Part shown: piece after piece, positions 9,289 to 19,268 of the stretch
Numbering within the stretch: the stretch's first letter is position 1
How the letters are laid out: every line of letters begins with the position of its first letter
Assembly: GCF_002902345.1 (NCBI RefSeq)
Contig: NZ_PPQB01000010.1
Coordinates: 151,185 to 215,184 of the forward strand
Length of the DNA: 64,000 nt
Direction of reading: 5' to 3'
DNA from: Staphylococcus arlettae
GTDB lineage: Bacteria > Bacillota > Bacilli > Staphylococcales > Staphylococcaceae
Program-made: the position numbers and the translations under genes
The notes under the pieces: model-generated
What the model was told of the DNA's origin: nothing
What the model saw: the letters and a program-made list of their open reading frames with translations, nothing else
Databases searched by the model: none

Positions 9289-10524
9289 TTAATTTTCTTC
9301 ATAATAGTGAACGACTTCTTGAGCGATATTAACGACTACATGTACAGCTTGTTCCATAACATCAATTGAAGCGTATTCGAAAGGTCCATGGAAATTTGCA
9401 CAACCTGTAAAAATATTTGGCGTAGGTAAACCTTTGAAGGATAGTTGAGATCCGTCTGTGCCGCCTCGAATAGGGTCTGTATTTGGTACTATGTCTAAGT
9501 TGTTAAAAGCACGTTTAGCGATCTCTATTACATGTGGATTTTGGTTTATTTGCTCGCCCATATTATAATATTGATCATTAATAGTGACCGTAATCGGATC
9601 ATCTTCAAAATGGTCATTAATCGTCTCTTTAAGTTCAATCATATGTTTTTTTCGCACATCGAAATTTTTACTATCATGGTCACGAATAATATAATGTAAA
9701 GATGCTTTTTCAACATCACCATTAAATTGCATTAAATGATAAAAGCCTTCATAACCCTCTGTGCGTTCTGGCACTTCATTTTGCGGTAATAGCGAATGAT
9801 ATTGGTGTCCAAGAGACAGTGCATTAATCATCGCATTTTTAGCTGAACCAGGGTGGACATTAACGCCGTATGCAGTGACAATCGCTTCAGCTGCATTAAA
9901 GCTTTCATATTGTAATTCTCCTAATTCGCTACCGTCCATAGTAAAAGCAAATGCCGCATTAAAACGATCGACATCAAATTTGTGTGGGCCACGGCCAATT
10001 TCTTCGTCCGGCGTAAATCCTACACGAATAGGGCCATGTTTAATCTCTGGATGGTCAATTAAATACTTGAGTGCTTCCATAATTTCTACTACGCCAGCTT
10101 TGTCATCTGCACCTAATAACGATGTACCGTCAGTAATCATTAATGTATGACCTTCAACATTTTTCATAGCAGGGAAGGTTTCTTGGCTTAATACCCGATT
10201 TGTATCTCCCAATTTAATCGGTGTACCATCATATTCTTGGATAATTTGAGGATTAACATTTGTGGCATTGAAATCTGGTGACGTATCGACATGTGCTAAG
10301 AAACCGACAGTAGGTAACTCATATGAAACATTGCTGTCGAGTGTTGCAAATAAGTAACCATTGTCATCTACATCTGTAGTTAAGCCAAACGCTTGTAATT
10401 CGCTTTCCAGCACGCGCAATAAGTCCCATTGTTTTGCTGTTGACGGTGTTGTTGTGGACTCTGGGTCTGACTGTGTGTCTATTGTGACATATCGCGTTAA
10501 TCGTTCAATAATTTGTGATTTCAT
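9289..10524 (-). CDS. pepT: Tripeptidase T
   Basis: Zinc aminotripeptidase of the M20 family, 411 aa, releasing the N-terminal residue of tripeptides in the cytosol. Metal and catalytic motifs HVDTS, GADDKAG, DEEIGRG and NFHGP are in order. AAGGGGTG lies 6 bases before ATG 10524; the GTG at 10533 overlaps that site and is not used. It is the last gene of a minus-strand operon after the two exporter halves. Confidence 0.93.
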   Translation of the reverse strand: MKSQIIERLTRYVTIDTQSDPESTTTPSTAKQWDLLRVLESELQAFGLTTDVDDNGYLFATLDSNVSYELPTVGFLAHVDTSPDFNATNVNPQIIQEYDGTPIKLGDTNRVLSQETFPAMKNVEGHTLMITDGTSLLGADDKAGVVEIMEALKYLIDHPEIKHGPIRVGFTPDEEIGRGPHKFDVDRFNAAFAFTMDGSELGELQYESFNAAEAIVTAYGVNVHPGSAKNAMINALSLGHQYHSLLPQNEVPERTEGYEGFYHLMQFNGDVEKASLHYIIRDHDSKNFDVRKKHMIELKETINDHFEDDPITVTINDQYYNMGEQINQNPHVIEIAKRAFNNLDIVPNTDPIRGGTDGSQLSFKGLPTPNIFTGCANFHGPFEYASIDVMEQAVHVVVNIAQEVVHYYEEN

Positions 10525-10536
10525 GTAAAACACCCC

Positions 10537-11037
10537 TTAAGCTCTGTTGTTTATATCATAAGATTTCTTATATGTTTTGCCTTTCATTTTACCATAATAT
10601 TGTTTAATACGCGTATAGAGAAAATACAATATTTCAGCACATAAAATTCCAAAAGCGATAGCTCCTGATATTAAAGTAACTTCTAAAAAGGTATTTACAG
10701 CATGTGTATATTGATTGGTAACGAGTAGGCGTGTTGCTTCATACGCAAGACCTCCGGGGACCAAAGGGATAATACCTGGAACGATAAAGATAATAACCGG
10801 TCGTTTATAGTGACGACTCATAGTGTGACTCATAATACCTAAGATGAGGCTACCAAGAAATGCAGCCATAACTTTACCTAAATCCATATCTACTGTAAAT
10901 TTATAAATTGTCCAGCCCATCGCACCTACAAAACCACAGGCAAATAGGAGACGTCGAGGTGCATTGAAAATAATAGAAAATAGTGTGGTAGCAATAAAAC
11001 TAATAGCAAATTGTGCTAAGTAATATAGCAATATCAT
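10537..11037 (-). CDS. Threonine/serine exporter, small subunit (DUF3815)
   Basis: A 166-aa membrane protein with four to five hydrophobic segments, including VPGIIPLVPGG, typical of the ThrE C-terminal half. With the upstream gene it would make a split ThrE-type exporter of threonine and serine. AGGAGGTGACAGTC precedes ATG 11037. Twelve bases separate it from the larger half and 12 from pepT, so the three form one operon; peptide breakdown and amino-acid export may be linked. Confidence 0.8.
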   Translation of the reverse strand: MILLYYLAQFAISFIATTLFSIIFNAPRRLLFACGFVGAMGWTIYKFTVDMDLGKVMAAFLGSLILGIMSHTMSRHYKRPVIIFIVPGIIPLVPGGLAYEATRLLVTNQYTHAVNTFLEVTLISGAIAFGILCAEILYFLYTRIKQYYGKMKGKTYKKSYDINNRA

Positions 11038-11049
11038 GACTGTCACCTC

Positions 11050-11811
11050 CTAAAATAAAAGTAAGACTATAGCAACACCAGCTCCGATGGCGAAAGCTGT
11101 AATTGCTGCTTCGACACCACGTGACATACCTGCAAGCAATTCACCAGCAAGTAAATCACGTATTGCGTTGGTGATTAATATACCAGGTACTAAAGGCATA
11201 ACACCGGCAATAGTTATAGTATCCTGATTGATTGCTAATCCGAGTTTAGTACTAATAGCTGCAATACTTATTACCACTGCAGCACTAATAAATTCTGAAA
11301 AGAACTTGATTTGTATAAAACGTTGGACAAAATCAAAAGTTAAAAAGGCGCCGGCTCCTGCTAAAACTGCAAAGATAAAGTCATGTGCAACGCCACCGAA
11401 CATGAATAAGAAAAAACCACAGGCAACCATCGCAGCAATAAATTGTGTTACAAATGAGTATTGTAACGAGGCGTGGTGTAGTTGAAACAATTCCTCTTTG
11501 GCTTCATCTATTGTAAGTTCATTATTCGAAATTTTTCGAGATAAACTATTAGTTAAAGCAATTTTTTCTAAATCTGTCGTACGTTCTCGAATACGTATTA
11601 AGCGAGTATTGGTACGATCGTTTAAAGAAAAGATAATTGCTGTTGAAGTTACAAAACTATATGTATCATCTAGGCCATAACTTGCTGCCATACGATTCAT
11701 TGTATCTTCAACACGATATGTTTCAGCACCACTTTCAAGTAAAATTCTACCTGCAATGAGTACTAAATCAATCACTTTATTTTCATCAATAATTGTGATT
11801 GAGTCAGACAT
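11050..11811 (-). CDS. Threonine/serine exporter, large subunit (DUF1212/ThrE)
   Basis: A 253-aa protein with a cytoplasmic N-terminal part (ESGAETYRVEDTM near residue 30, the family hallmark) and about five membrane helices from residue 120. This is the N-terminal half of ThrE-type exporters. GGAGGTG lies 6 bases before ATG 11811; the upstream GTG at 11826 is not needed. First gene of the exporter-pepT operon. Confidence 0.82.
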   Translation of the reverse strand: MSDSITIIDENKVIDLVLIAGRILLESGAETYRVEDTMNRMAASYGLDDTYSFVTSTAIIFSLNDRTNTRLIRIRERTTDLEKIALTNSLSRKISNNELTIDEAKEELFQLHHASLQYSFVTQFIAAMVACGFFLFMFGGVAHDFIFAVLAGAGAFLTFDFVQRFIQIKFFSEFISAAVVISIAAISTKLGLAINQDTITIAGVMPLVPGILITNAIRDLLAGELLAGMSRGVEAAITAFAIGAGVAIVLLLF

Positions 11812-11927
11812 TGTCGCCACCTCCAAATAATGTGTTGAACAATTGAAAGTTTACAGTCTCTTTGTACAACTTTCAATAGTTAATGTGGTTAGTCATATAG
11901 ATTTAATATTATATTTGACAATATATA

Positions 11928-11961
11928 AAAACAATCCGTAAATTTTATAATTACGGATTGT
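11928..11961 (-). terminator. Terminator of gdpS
   Basis: ACAATCCGTAA (11931-11941) pairs with TTACGGATTGT (11951-11961). On the minus strand the stem is followed by TTTTATATA. Confidence 0.75.
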
Positions 11962-11976
11962 TTATACATTAAATAA

Positions 11977-13047
11977 TTAAAGTTTAATGATTGGGTTGAA
12001 CATAACTTGATTTCGGCCTTCTTGTTTAGCTACATGCAACATATCATCTGCATCTTTAAAGACTTTACGTTGTGACTTATAATCATCTTGTGTTAAGAAA
12101 CCAACACCAATAGATACAGATAATTTTATTACTTCTTTATTTGGCAAGTGGAATGATGATTGCTCTACACCATTGCGTATAGCTTCACTTAACTTAACGC
12201 ATTGATCTAAACTATAATCTCTCAGTACGATTGAAAATTCTTCGCCACCATTGCGGTAAATATTGAAATGTGTTGGAACGTAATTAATAAGTAACTGTGA
12301 CATTTGTCTTAACACTGCATCGCCAGCTTGATGAGAGTATTGGTCATTCACATCTTTAAACCCATCAATATCAATAAGTAACAGTCCCAAGCTTTCTTGA
12401 TGTTGCTCCGCTTCACGTGAAACTTTATTCAGATGACGATCAAATTCTTTTACGTTTCCAAGTCCGGTTAGATAATCGATACTGTCTTCATTTTCATAGC
12501 GGTTAACTAACGAAAAGAAATGCCAAATATCAACAAAGGTAACTGATGAAGTAATAGTTAATACAAAGGATATAGGAATTAAGAATAAGACTTCCATCCA
12601 ATCGACATATGGGCTTATAAGTGCTAACATTGCATAAATGATTAGACTAATTGTGTTTAATATCTGGATAGAAACAATGTCGCTTTGTTTTAAAAATGGG
12701 CCGATCATACTGACAATAATTGCAATTACAAGTAAGATAACCCCATTTATAATAGAGTGGTCAAATATAAAAATGCTTACTAAGGAAACAATAATTGCAG
12801 CTAGTACAGTATATATTAAGTTGGTATACCTACCTATGAAGAGTAACGGTATAAACGTTAATTCAATGATATATGCATCAAATAATGGGATAGGGTAGGC
12901 AGACAGTAATAAAGCAACAATTGTCATTAATACTGTAACGTAAGCTTTGGAAAATATCATGATTCTATTTTCTGAGTATTGTAAACGGTGAAATAAATAG
13001 ATACCGGCTACAGTAACAGAAATATTATATATTATTGCTTCAAACAT
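11977..13047 (-). CDS. gdpS: GGDEF-domain membrane protein GdpS
   Basis: A 356-aa protein with about six membrane helices in residues 1-190 (5TM-5TMR_LYT-like) and a C-terminal GGDEF domain holding the motif NGGEEF near residue 275. In staphylococci this is the only conserved GGDEF protein and acts on biofilm genes apparently without a c-di-GMP network; that is family knowledge. ATG 13047 follows AAAGGAGCG by 9 bases and begins MFEAIIYN as in relatives. The longer frame starting at 13116 lacks a ribosome site. Confidence 0.88.
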   Translation of the reverse strand: MFEAIIYNISVTVAGIYLFHRLQYSENRIMIFSKAYVTVLMTIVALLLSAYPIPLFDAYIIELTFIPLLFIGRYTNLIYTVLAAIIVSLVSIFIFDHSIINGVILLVIAIIVSMIGPFLKQSDIVSIQILNTISLIIYAMLALISPYVDWMEVLFLIPISFVLTITSSVTFVDIWHFFSLVNRYENEDSIDYLTGLGNVKEFDRHLNKVSREAEQHQESLGLLLIDIDGFKDVNDQYSHQAGDAVLRQMSQLLINYVPTHFNIYRNGGEEFSIVLRDYSLDQCVKLSEAIRNGVEQSSFHLPNKEVIKLSVSIGVGFLTQDDYKSQRKVFKDADDMLHVAKQEGRNQVMFNPIIKL

Positions 13048-13438
13048 TTTATTAAACGCTCCTTTAAAATAACACTTTGTCATTGTAAGTGAAAACTTAC
13101 AATTTGTCATCATCATTTCTATACAAATTCACAAAAAACCCGTTTTTTAATGTTAAAATGAACTAGCGAATGATATTATAATAAAATGAATAAACATTCG
13201 AGAAATCTGATAAAAAGGTTTTGTTAATATTATACTTATTTCGATTTGTAATCTTAAATAGTTTTAAGGTATGATTACTAAAGTAAATATTAAACGTAAA
13301 TTAAATGTATACACTTGTTATGTATATTAAATTATTATACAGTAATAAGCATTATACAACTGTTATAAATAGGACATACAGATGTTGGATTCAGAGTGAA
13401 ATTACAACATTTAGAATTAAATTAATGAAGGTGAACTG
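13048..13438. other. Divergent intergenic region gdpS/tagO
   Basis: About 390 AT-rich bases between divergent genes. CGAATG (about 13166) and CATTCG (about 13196) form a weak inverted repeat. The promoters of both genes must lie here, but none is strong enough to call. Confidence 0.4.
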
Positions 13439-14491
13439 ATGTATACATTATTATTAATCATTTTTTCAATGATAGTCAGTTTAATACTTACACCAATAAT
13501 AATCAAAATTTCACATAAAATGGGGATTGTTGATAAACCAAACTTCAGAAAAGTGCACACGAAACCTGTTTCTGTGTTAGGTGGTACTGTCATATTGTTT
13601 TCGTTTTTACTTGGCATATGGTTGGGTCACCCAATTGAAACTGAAGTTAAGCCTCTAGTGATTGGCGCTGTAATAATGTATCTTGTTGGATTAGTCGATG
13701 ATATTTATGACTTGAAACCCGTAATTAAATTACTTGGTCAAATTATTGCAGCATTAGTCGTTGTTTATTATGGTATAACTATTGATTTTATATCGCTACC
13801 CATAGGTCCTACAATTCATTTTGGTGTTTTAGGTATTCCTATTACTGTAATTTGGATTGTAGCTATTACAAATGCAATTAATTTAATAGATGGTTTGGAC
13901 GGTTTAGCATCAGGCGTATCTGCCATAGCATTAGCAACAATCGGTTTTATAGCTATACTTCAAGCGAATGTGTTAATTATTATGATATGTAGCGTCCTGA
14001 TAGGTGCTTTATTAGGCTTTTTATGCTTTAATTTTCACCCTGCTAAAATATTTTTAGGTGACAGTGGTGCACTTTTAATTGGCTTTATTGTTGGCTTTTT
14101 ATCATTACTTGGGTTTAAAAATATTACATTCGTTTCGTTATTCTTCCCAATTGTTATTTTAGCGGTACCGTTTATCGATACGCTATTTGCAATGATACGT
14201 CGTGTGAAAAAAGGTCAACATATTATGCAAGCAGATAAGTCGCACCTACATCACAAACTGCTAGAACTAGGTTATTCACATAGACAAACTGTAACCTTAA
14301 TTTATTCCATCGCACTATTATTTAGTTTATCCAGTATTATTTTGTATTTATCACAACCATGGGGCGTTGTAATGATGTTAATCTTAATAGTTGTTACGAT
14401 TGAACTAATTGTGGAATTTACTGGCTTAATTGATGATGACTATAGACCGATATTGAAACTGATTGAAAAGAAAGATCACAACGAAAAATAG
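13439..14491 (+). CDS. tagO: Wall teichoic acid initiating GlcNAc-1-phosphate transferase TagO/TarO
   Basis: Polytopic membrane enzyme, 350 aa, that moves GlcNAc-1-phosphate from UDP-GlcNAc to undecaprenyl phosphate, the first step of wall teichoic acid synthesis. About 10-11 helices; family motifs VDDIYDLKP near residue 86, NLIDGLDGLASG near 148, FLGDSGALLIG near 204, and the HLHHKLLELG loop near 278. GAAGGTGA precedes the ATG. It is transcribed alone. Confidence 0.93.
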   Translation: MYTLLLIIFSMIVSLILTPIIIKISHKMGIVDKPNFRKVHTKPVSVLGGTVILFSFLLGIWLGHPIETEVKPLVIGAVIMYLVGLVDDIYDLKPVIKLLGQIIAALVVVYYGITIDFISLPIGPTIHFGVLGIPITVIWIVAITNAINLIDGLDGLASGVSAIALATIGFIAILQANVLIIMICSVLIGALLGFLCFNFHPAKIFLGDSGALLIGFIVGFLSLLGFKNITFVSLFFPIVILAVPFIDTLFAMIRRVKKGQHIMQADKSHLHHKLLELGYSHRQTVTLIYSIALLFSLSSIILYLSQPWGVVMMLILIVVTIELIVEFTGLIDDDYRPILKLIEKKDHNEK

Positions 14492-14505
14492 CATAATAAA
14501 AAGAG

Positions 14506-14594
14506 TTCTGAGACTAAATGATTGCTCGACCTATGTATTCTTACTTAGTTTAGATTACGTAGCCCAAGTTAATGATTTAATCTCAGAATTTTTT
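14506..14594. terminator. Long convergent hairpin tagO/yigZ
   Basis: 14506-14523 (TTCTGAGACTAAATGATT) pairs with 14571-14588 (AATGATTTAATCTCAGAA), 16 of 18 positions, followed by TTTTTT. The ~47-base loop is unusually large for a terminator. Confidence 0.7.
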
Positions 14595-14596
14595 AG

Positions 14597-15235
14597 TTAT
14601 GTGGTTATATCAAATGGTAGGTGTTTAACCTCACCTTCGATTAAATCGAATTTGCCAGCAGTCGTGCGATTTAAGAATGCTAAAAATGCGTCATATTCTG
14701 TGGCAACAACGTCAATGCTATAACTTACTTTATCAGTATATTGCGTATCACGTAACAGAAATGAAGTAGAAGCTAGTTCATATTCAAATTTACCAGTTAA
14801 ATCATAATTAATCGCAACTGTAACAGGGACTGCCTCTTTTAGCGCTACGCGGCCGATATCATAAATTACATCTCGTACTGCGCCACTATATGCACGAATC
14901 AGTCCGCCTCCACCTAATTTGATACCTCCAAAATAACGTGTTACTACGACACAGACATTATGAGTCTCTAATTTTTTAAGTATATCCAACATAGGAACAC
15001 CAGCCGTACCACTTGGTTCACCATCATCATTTGCTTTTTGGATATTCATTTGATTACCTATCGTATAAGCTGAACAATTATGAGTTGCCTCTTTATGTTC
15101 TTGTTTAACCTCAGCTATGAATGACTTTGCTTCGTCTTCATCCGCTACTGGTTTAATATGGGCTATAAATCTAGATTTATTTATAACATTTTCGATTTGA
15201 TGTTCAGCTTTTATCGTAATAATTGGTTCTTCCAT
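14597..15235 (-). CDS. yigZ: YigZ/IMPACT family protein
   Basis: A 212-aa protein with the UPF0029/IMPACT N-terminal domain: KSRFIAHIKPV near residue 20, the signature DDGEPSGTAGVPMLD near residue 70 and TRYFGGIKLGGGGLIRAY near 100; a DUF1949 domain follows. The molecular role in bacteria is not established. GAGGTGGAATCATAC places the start at ATG 15235 rather than GTG 15247. Convergent with tagO. Confidence 0.88.
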   Translation of the reverse strand: MEEPIITIKAEHQIENVINKSRFIAHIKPVADEDEAKSFIAEVKQEHKEATHNCSAYTIGNQMNIQKANDDGEPSGTAGVPMLDILKKLETHNVCVVVTRYFGGIKLGGGGLIRAYSGAVRDVIYDIGRVALKEAVPVTVAINYDLTGKFEYELASTSFLLRDTQYTDKVSYSIDVVATEYDAFLAFLNRTTAGKFDLIEGEVKHLPFDITT

Positions 15236-15446
15236 GTATGATTCCACCTCTATTTTTGACGCTCTAAATTTGGAAATTCTAATCTTTATACCACTAGAAT
15301 GCTATAAAGGTAGTAGAATTACAAAAGCTAAATGTGTTACTTTCTATTATACTATAATACAAACAACAATTATAATTACATAAAGGAATTTTCTTTTGTT
15401 AGAAATTACGGTATGATAAATGTGAGTATAATTGAGGAGGATTATG

Positions 15447-16310
15447 ATGAAGATTGCTGTCTTGACAGATTCCACAAGCTATCTATCTCAATCAATGATT
15501 GATAAATATAATATTAAAGTAGCTCCGTTAAGTGTAACTTTTGATAATGGTGATAATTTTATTGAAAACGAAACTATTTTTGCACCTGAATTTTATGAAC
15601 GAATGAAAACATCTAAAACGATACCAACAACGAGTCAACCTGCGATAGGTGTCTATTTAGAATTGTATGAAGCCTTGCGTGAAGAAGGGTATACTGATGT
15701 TGTTGCTGTAATGATGTCATCAGGAATTAGTGGTAGTTATCAAACTGCAACACAAGCCGCTGAAATGGTTGAAGGTATTAAGGTGCATACGTTTGATTCC
15801 AAATTAGCTGCAATGGTTGAAGGTGCTTATGTATTAAGAGCAATAGAATTAATTAAGCTAGATTATAAACCTGAAGCTATTATTGCTGATTTAGAAAATA
15901 TGCGTGAGCAAACTGGAGCAGTTTTAATGGTAGATGATTTAAAAAATTTACAAAAAAGTGGACGTATCACGGGTGCTCAAGCATGGATTGGTACAATGTT
16001 AAAAATGAAGCCTGTACTAAAATTCGAAGATGGTAAAATTTTACCAGAAGAGAAAGTACGTACCAAAAAGCGTGCTTTAAAGGCGTTAGAACAAAAAGTA
16101 TTGGACCAAGTTAATGGACTTGAAGAATTTACACTATTTATTATTGGTGGAGATAAAAAAGAAGATTCAAAATGGCTTTACGAAGATTTAAAAGCGGCGC
16201 ATCCAGATTATAATATTATTTTTTCTGAATTTGGGCCGGTAATCGCAGCGCATTTAGGTTCTGGCGGTATAGGTTTAGGATATACTTGCCGTACAATTAC
16301 AGAAAAATAA
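15447..16310 (+). CDS. fakB1: DegV-family fatty-acid-binding protein FakB1
   Basis: A 287-aa DegV-fold protein. It binds a fatty acid so that the FakA kinase can form acyl-phosphate for phospholipid synthesis. The N-terminal TDSTSYLS, the TTSQPA loop near residue 60 and SSGISGSYQ near residue 90 are conserved lipid-head contacts. Sequence and position near tagO favour FakB1 over FakB2. GAGGAGG fits the second of two tandem ATGs (15447), giving MKIAVLTDS. Confidence 0.88.
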   Translation: MKIAVLTDSTSYLSQSMIDKYNIKVAPLSVTFDNGDNFIENETIFAPEFYERMKTSKTIPTTSQPAIGVYLELYEALREEGYTDVVAVMMSSGISGSYQTATQAAEMVEGIKVHTFDSKLAAMVEGAYVLRAIELIKLDYKPEAIIADLENMREQTGAVLMVDDLKNLQKSGRITGAQAWIGTMLKMKPVLKFEDGKILPEEKVRTKKRALKALEQKVLDQVNGLEEFTLFIIGGDKKEDSKWLYEDLKAAHPDYNIIFSEFGPVIAAHLGSGGIGLGYTCRTITEK

Positions 16311-16327
16311 ATATAAGACGTTATTAG

Positions 16328-16388
16328 AGACTAGAACAATATGAGGGTGTTACAGTAGTTAACATTTAATATGGCTCTAGTCTTTTTT
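16328..16388 (+). terminator. Terminator after fakB1
   Basis: AGACTAGA (16328-16335) pairs with TCTAGTCT (16376-16383), followed by a T-run that runs directly into the comFA ribosome site. Confidence 0.75.
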
Positions 16389-16401
16389 GAGGTGATGAAC
16401 A

Positions 16402-17691
16402 ATCAAACTATATGGTAGGTTAGTTACCAATCATGCTTTGCTGACAACTGAAAAGGTGATTTATTGTGGGCCAGGCATTACGCAAGAACGAAGTGTAACG
16501 ACTTGTTTGCAGTGCGGTTCTATCTATAGACGTCACATTCACAGTTATTACTCACCACTATTACAACGTGATATATTATATTGTCGCTATTGCCTCCAAT
16601 TAGGACGTATGGATAGTCTGTCGGATGTTTATATAACACAAACATATAATGTAGCTACATCTGCAGAATTTAATATACCTTTTAAGTTATCTCCACAACA
16701 ACATTATGGTGCAACAGCGTTATTAGAAGCTGTTAAGTCAAGGCAAGATCAACTGTTACACGCTGTGACTGGAGCGGGTAAAACAGAAATGATGTTTCCA
16801 GCATTGCAATATGCAAGGCAACAAGGACTAAATGTTGCAGTAGTATCACCACGCACTGACGTAGTTATAGAGCTTACTCTGAGGTTACGAGCAGCATTTC
16901 AACAAGAATGCATAGATGTACTGTATCGAGGGCAACCTCAACGATTTAATGGTCATTTTGTTATTGCTACTGTGCATCAATTGCTACGTTTTAAACAGCA
17001 TTTTCAACTAGTTATTGTAGATGAGGTAGATGCGTTTCCACTAGCAATGGATAGAGTATTGCAACATTCAATAACGTTAGCATCGACACACGACCGATGT
17101 CATATTTATATGACTGCAACGCCTCCCAAATCACTTTTAAGACAATTTAAAGCTTCGAATATAATTACATTACCTGCACGTTTTCATCGACAACCATTAC
17201 CGATACCACAATTTCAATATTTTAAATTGACACCACAACGACCGCAAACCAACCTTGTACGACTACTATGTCGACAACAAGCAGCGGGGAGAATAACACT
17301 TGTATTTGTTCATAGTATTAAGCTATTAAGACAGTTAGAGCATACGTATCAAAAGGTGCTAGTACAGTCAGCATTTGTGTCGAGTGACGATGCACTACGC
17401 ATGACCAAAGTACAAGAATTGAGAGCAGGGAAATATGTTAGCGTGTTTACTACTACTATCTTAGAAAGAGGGTTTACACTAGCTAAGTTAGACGTTGTTG
17501 TATTAAATAGCCACACTTTTACACAGCATGTATTAATTCAAATGTCAGGACGTGTAGGACGTAAAACTGAAGCTCCTACAGGTAATGTTTGGTTTTATCA
17601 TCAAGGAATATCTACACAGATGTTAAAAGCAAAGCACGCGCTAAAACGAATGAATCGCATAGCACAACAACGGGGATGGATTGATGGTTAA
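16402..17691 (+). CDS. comFA: ComFA, ATP-dependent DNA-uptake helicase (start uncertain)
   Basis: DEAD-box type helicase/translocase of the competence system, expected to drive single-stranded DNA through ComEC. A zinc cluster (CLQCG...CRYC) precedes Walker A VTGAGKTE near residue 120, DEVDAF, the TATPP motif and a C-terminal helicase domain with QMSGRVGR. The start is odd. GAGGTG (16389-16394) faces ATG 16395, which is out of frame and stops after seven codons. In frame the first codon at proper spacing is ATC 16402 (then KLYGRLV). TTG 16438 is in frame but lacks a ribosome site. Coordinates here use ATC (429 aa). It overlaps comFC. Confidence 0.8.
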   Translation: MKLYGRLVTNHALLTTEKVIYCGPGITQERSVTTCLQCGSIYRRHIHSYYSPLLQRDILYCRYCLQLGRMDSLSDVYITQTYNVATSAEFNIPFKLSPQQHYGATALLEAVKSRQDQLLHAVTGAGKTEMMFPALQYARQQGLNVAVVSPRTDVVIELTLRLRAAFQQECIDVLYRGQPQRFNGHFVIATVHQLLRFKQHFQLVIVDEVDAFPLAMDRVLQHSITLASTHDRCHIYMTATPPKSLLRQFKASNIITLPARFHRQPLPIPQFQYFKLTPQRPQTNLVRLLCRQQAAGRITLVFVHSIKLLRQLEHTYQKVLVQSAFVSSDDALRMTKVQELRAGKYVSVFTTTILERGFTLAKLDVVVLNSHTFTQHVLIQMSGRVGRKTEAPTGNVWFYHQGISTQMLKAKHALKRMNRIAQQRGWIDG

Positions 17692-18355
17692 TTGTCTATG
17701 GTGTGATGCGCAAATTAATGAGGCGTTAACGATTACAAACTTTTACGCCCGTCCTGTACTAATATGTGAGGCGTGTGACGATGCTTTGCAACAATGTAAA
17801 ATTCAGACAAAAGCGTGTTGTACTACTTGTTTAAAACCAATATCAGATAATCAAAGCCAATGTATGGATTGTGCTATGTTGGCTAAGCGCTATCAACGCA
17901 TCAATCAACTATATTGTAATTTTCAGTACAAAGGAATGATGAAAGCAGTGTTACAACAATACAAATTCAACAGAGATTACGTACTTTGTACATTGATAGC
18001 ACGATATATACAGTTACCGCGTATGCATTATGACTATATTATCCCGATTCCTTCTCATAGCTCTAGAGATCGTTGGCGGACATTTAATCCAGTGACTGCA
18101 GTGTTAGCATGTATGCATGTTAAATATACTAACTGTTTAACAATGCAGTATGATCGTAAACAATCATCTTTAACCAAACGTCAACGTTTAAGTCAGCCTA
18201 ATCCATTTATAATTACAGCAGATTTGGACTTTACTAATAAAAATATTTTGTTAGTAGATGACATCTATACTACTGGAATTACTGTTCATCAAGCAGCATG
18301 TAAATTTTTTGTAAGAAAAATCAGAAAATTCGATGTCTTTACATTTGCACGCTAA
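17684..18355 (+). CDS. comFC: ComFC, competence-associated phosphoribosyltransferase-fold protein
   Basis: A 223-aa protein with an N-terminal zinc ribbon (CLWC, CEAC, CCTTC, CMDC) and a phosphoribosyltransferase fold ending in the PRPP-loop signature LLVDDIYTTGIT near residue 195. ComFC is needed for transformation in several genera, probably acting with ComFA; the activity is not settled. ATG 17684 lies within the last codons of comFA, so the pair is translationally coupled. Moderately rich in rare-looking codons, like comFA. Confidence 0.87.
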   Translation: MVNCLWCDAQINEALTITNFYARPVLICEACDDALQQCKIQTKACCTTCLKPISDNQSQCMDCAMLAKRYQRINQLYCNFQYKGMMKAVLQQYKFNRDYVLCTLIARYIQLPRMHYDYIIPIPSHSSRDRWRTFNPVTAVLACMHVKYTNCLTMQYDRKQSSLTKRQRLSQPNPFIITADLDFTNKNILLVDDIYTTGITVHQAACKFFVRKIRKFDVFTFAR

Positions 18356-18421
18356 CGTAAACGTGGTATTATGAGAGTAAGCAACATTACCAATATAGAG
18401 GTTTTAAAGGAGTCGATTACT

Positions 18422-18991
18422 ATGTTTAGATTTGAAATTCACGGAGAGAACCTCACTATTACAGATGCAATCCGTAACTATATTGAGGATAAAATTGGTA
18501 AACTCGAACGTTACTTTAACAATGTTCCAAACGCTATCGCACATGTTAAAGTCAAAACGTATCAAAACTCAGCTACTAAAATTGAAGTAACAATTCCATT
18601 AAAAAATGTAACATTAAGAGCTGAAGAAAGACATGACGACTTATATGCGGGTATAGATTTAATTAATAATAAACTTGAACGTCAAGTAAGAAAATATAAA
18701 ACTCGTGTGAATCGTAAAAGTAGAGACAAAGGGGATCAAGAAGTTTTTGCTGAAATTGTAGAAGATAATAAAGCAGATGCTTTAGATGATACAAGTCAGG
18801 AAAATGACTTCGAAATTATTCGTTCTAAACAATTTAGCTTAAAGCCAATGGATTCTGAAGAAGCGGTGTTGCAGATGGATTTATTGGGTCATGATTTCTT
18901 TATTTTTACAGATCGTGAAACTGACGGAACAAGTATTGTTTATAAACGTAAAGATGGAAAATATGGTTTAATAGAAACAACAGAACAATAA
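18422..18991 (+). CDS. hpf: Long-form ribosome hibernation promoting factor
   Basis: A 189-aa protein: an N-terminal S30AE domain (residues 1-100) that blocks the decoding centre, a charged linker, and a C-terminal dimerisation domain (about 130-185, [20 protein letters not shown]). The long form builds 100S ribosome dimers by itself. AAAGGAG lies before ATG 18422; in-frame codons from 18371 are upstream leader. Own terminator follows. Confidence 0.93.
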   Translation: MFRFEIHGENLTITDAIRNYIEDKIGKLERYFNNVPNAIAHVKVKTYQNSATKIEVTIPLKNVTLRAEERHDDLYAGIDLINNKLERQVRKYKTRVNRKSRDKGDQEVFAEIVEDNKADALDDTSQENDFEIIRSKQFSLKPMDSEEAVLQMDLLGHDFFIFTDRETDGTSIVYKRKDGKYGLIETTEQ

Positions 18992-19006
18992 CTAACTATA
19001 AGTGTT

Positions 19007-19047
19007 GAAGCGTTCATGATTAAGTTAAATCGTGGACGCTTCTTTTA
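19007..19047 (+). terminator. Terminator after hpf
   Basis: GAAGCGTTCATGAT (19007-19020) pairs with ATCGTGGACGCTTC (19029-19042), followed by TTTT. In the ~220 bases up to secA there is a further small hairpin AGCACAA/TTGTGCT (19075-19096) and nothing else I can name. Confidence 0.8.
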
Positions 19048-19268
19048 TGTTATGTTAGTATGAAATAATTTGATAGCACAAAGACTAAGTTGTGCTAGGA
19101 TAAGCGAGTTATTATATAGAACAGTATGAAATGTAAAGTATATTAACAACAGCAAAGGAAATGTAAATATATTTATAACAATAATCCTATAAGTGTAATT
19201 TTAAGCTAATTAATGGTATTATAAATTGTTGTAAGTAATAGAGTTATTAAGCTAAAGGAGCGAACAGA

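Noticed and set aside
14463-14723. 86-aa frame at the end of tagO
   Set aside because: Runs over the terminator and antisense to the yigZ gene; no independent evidence.
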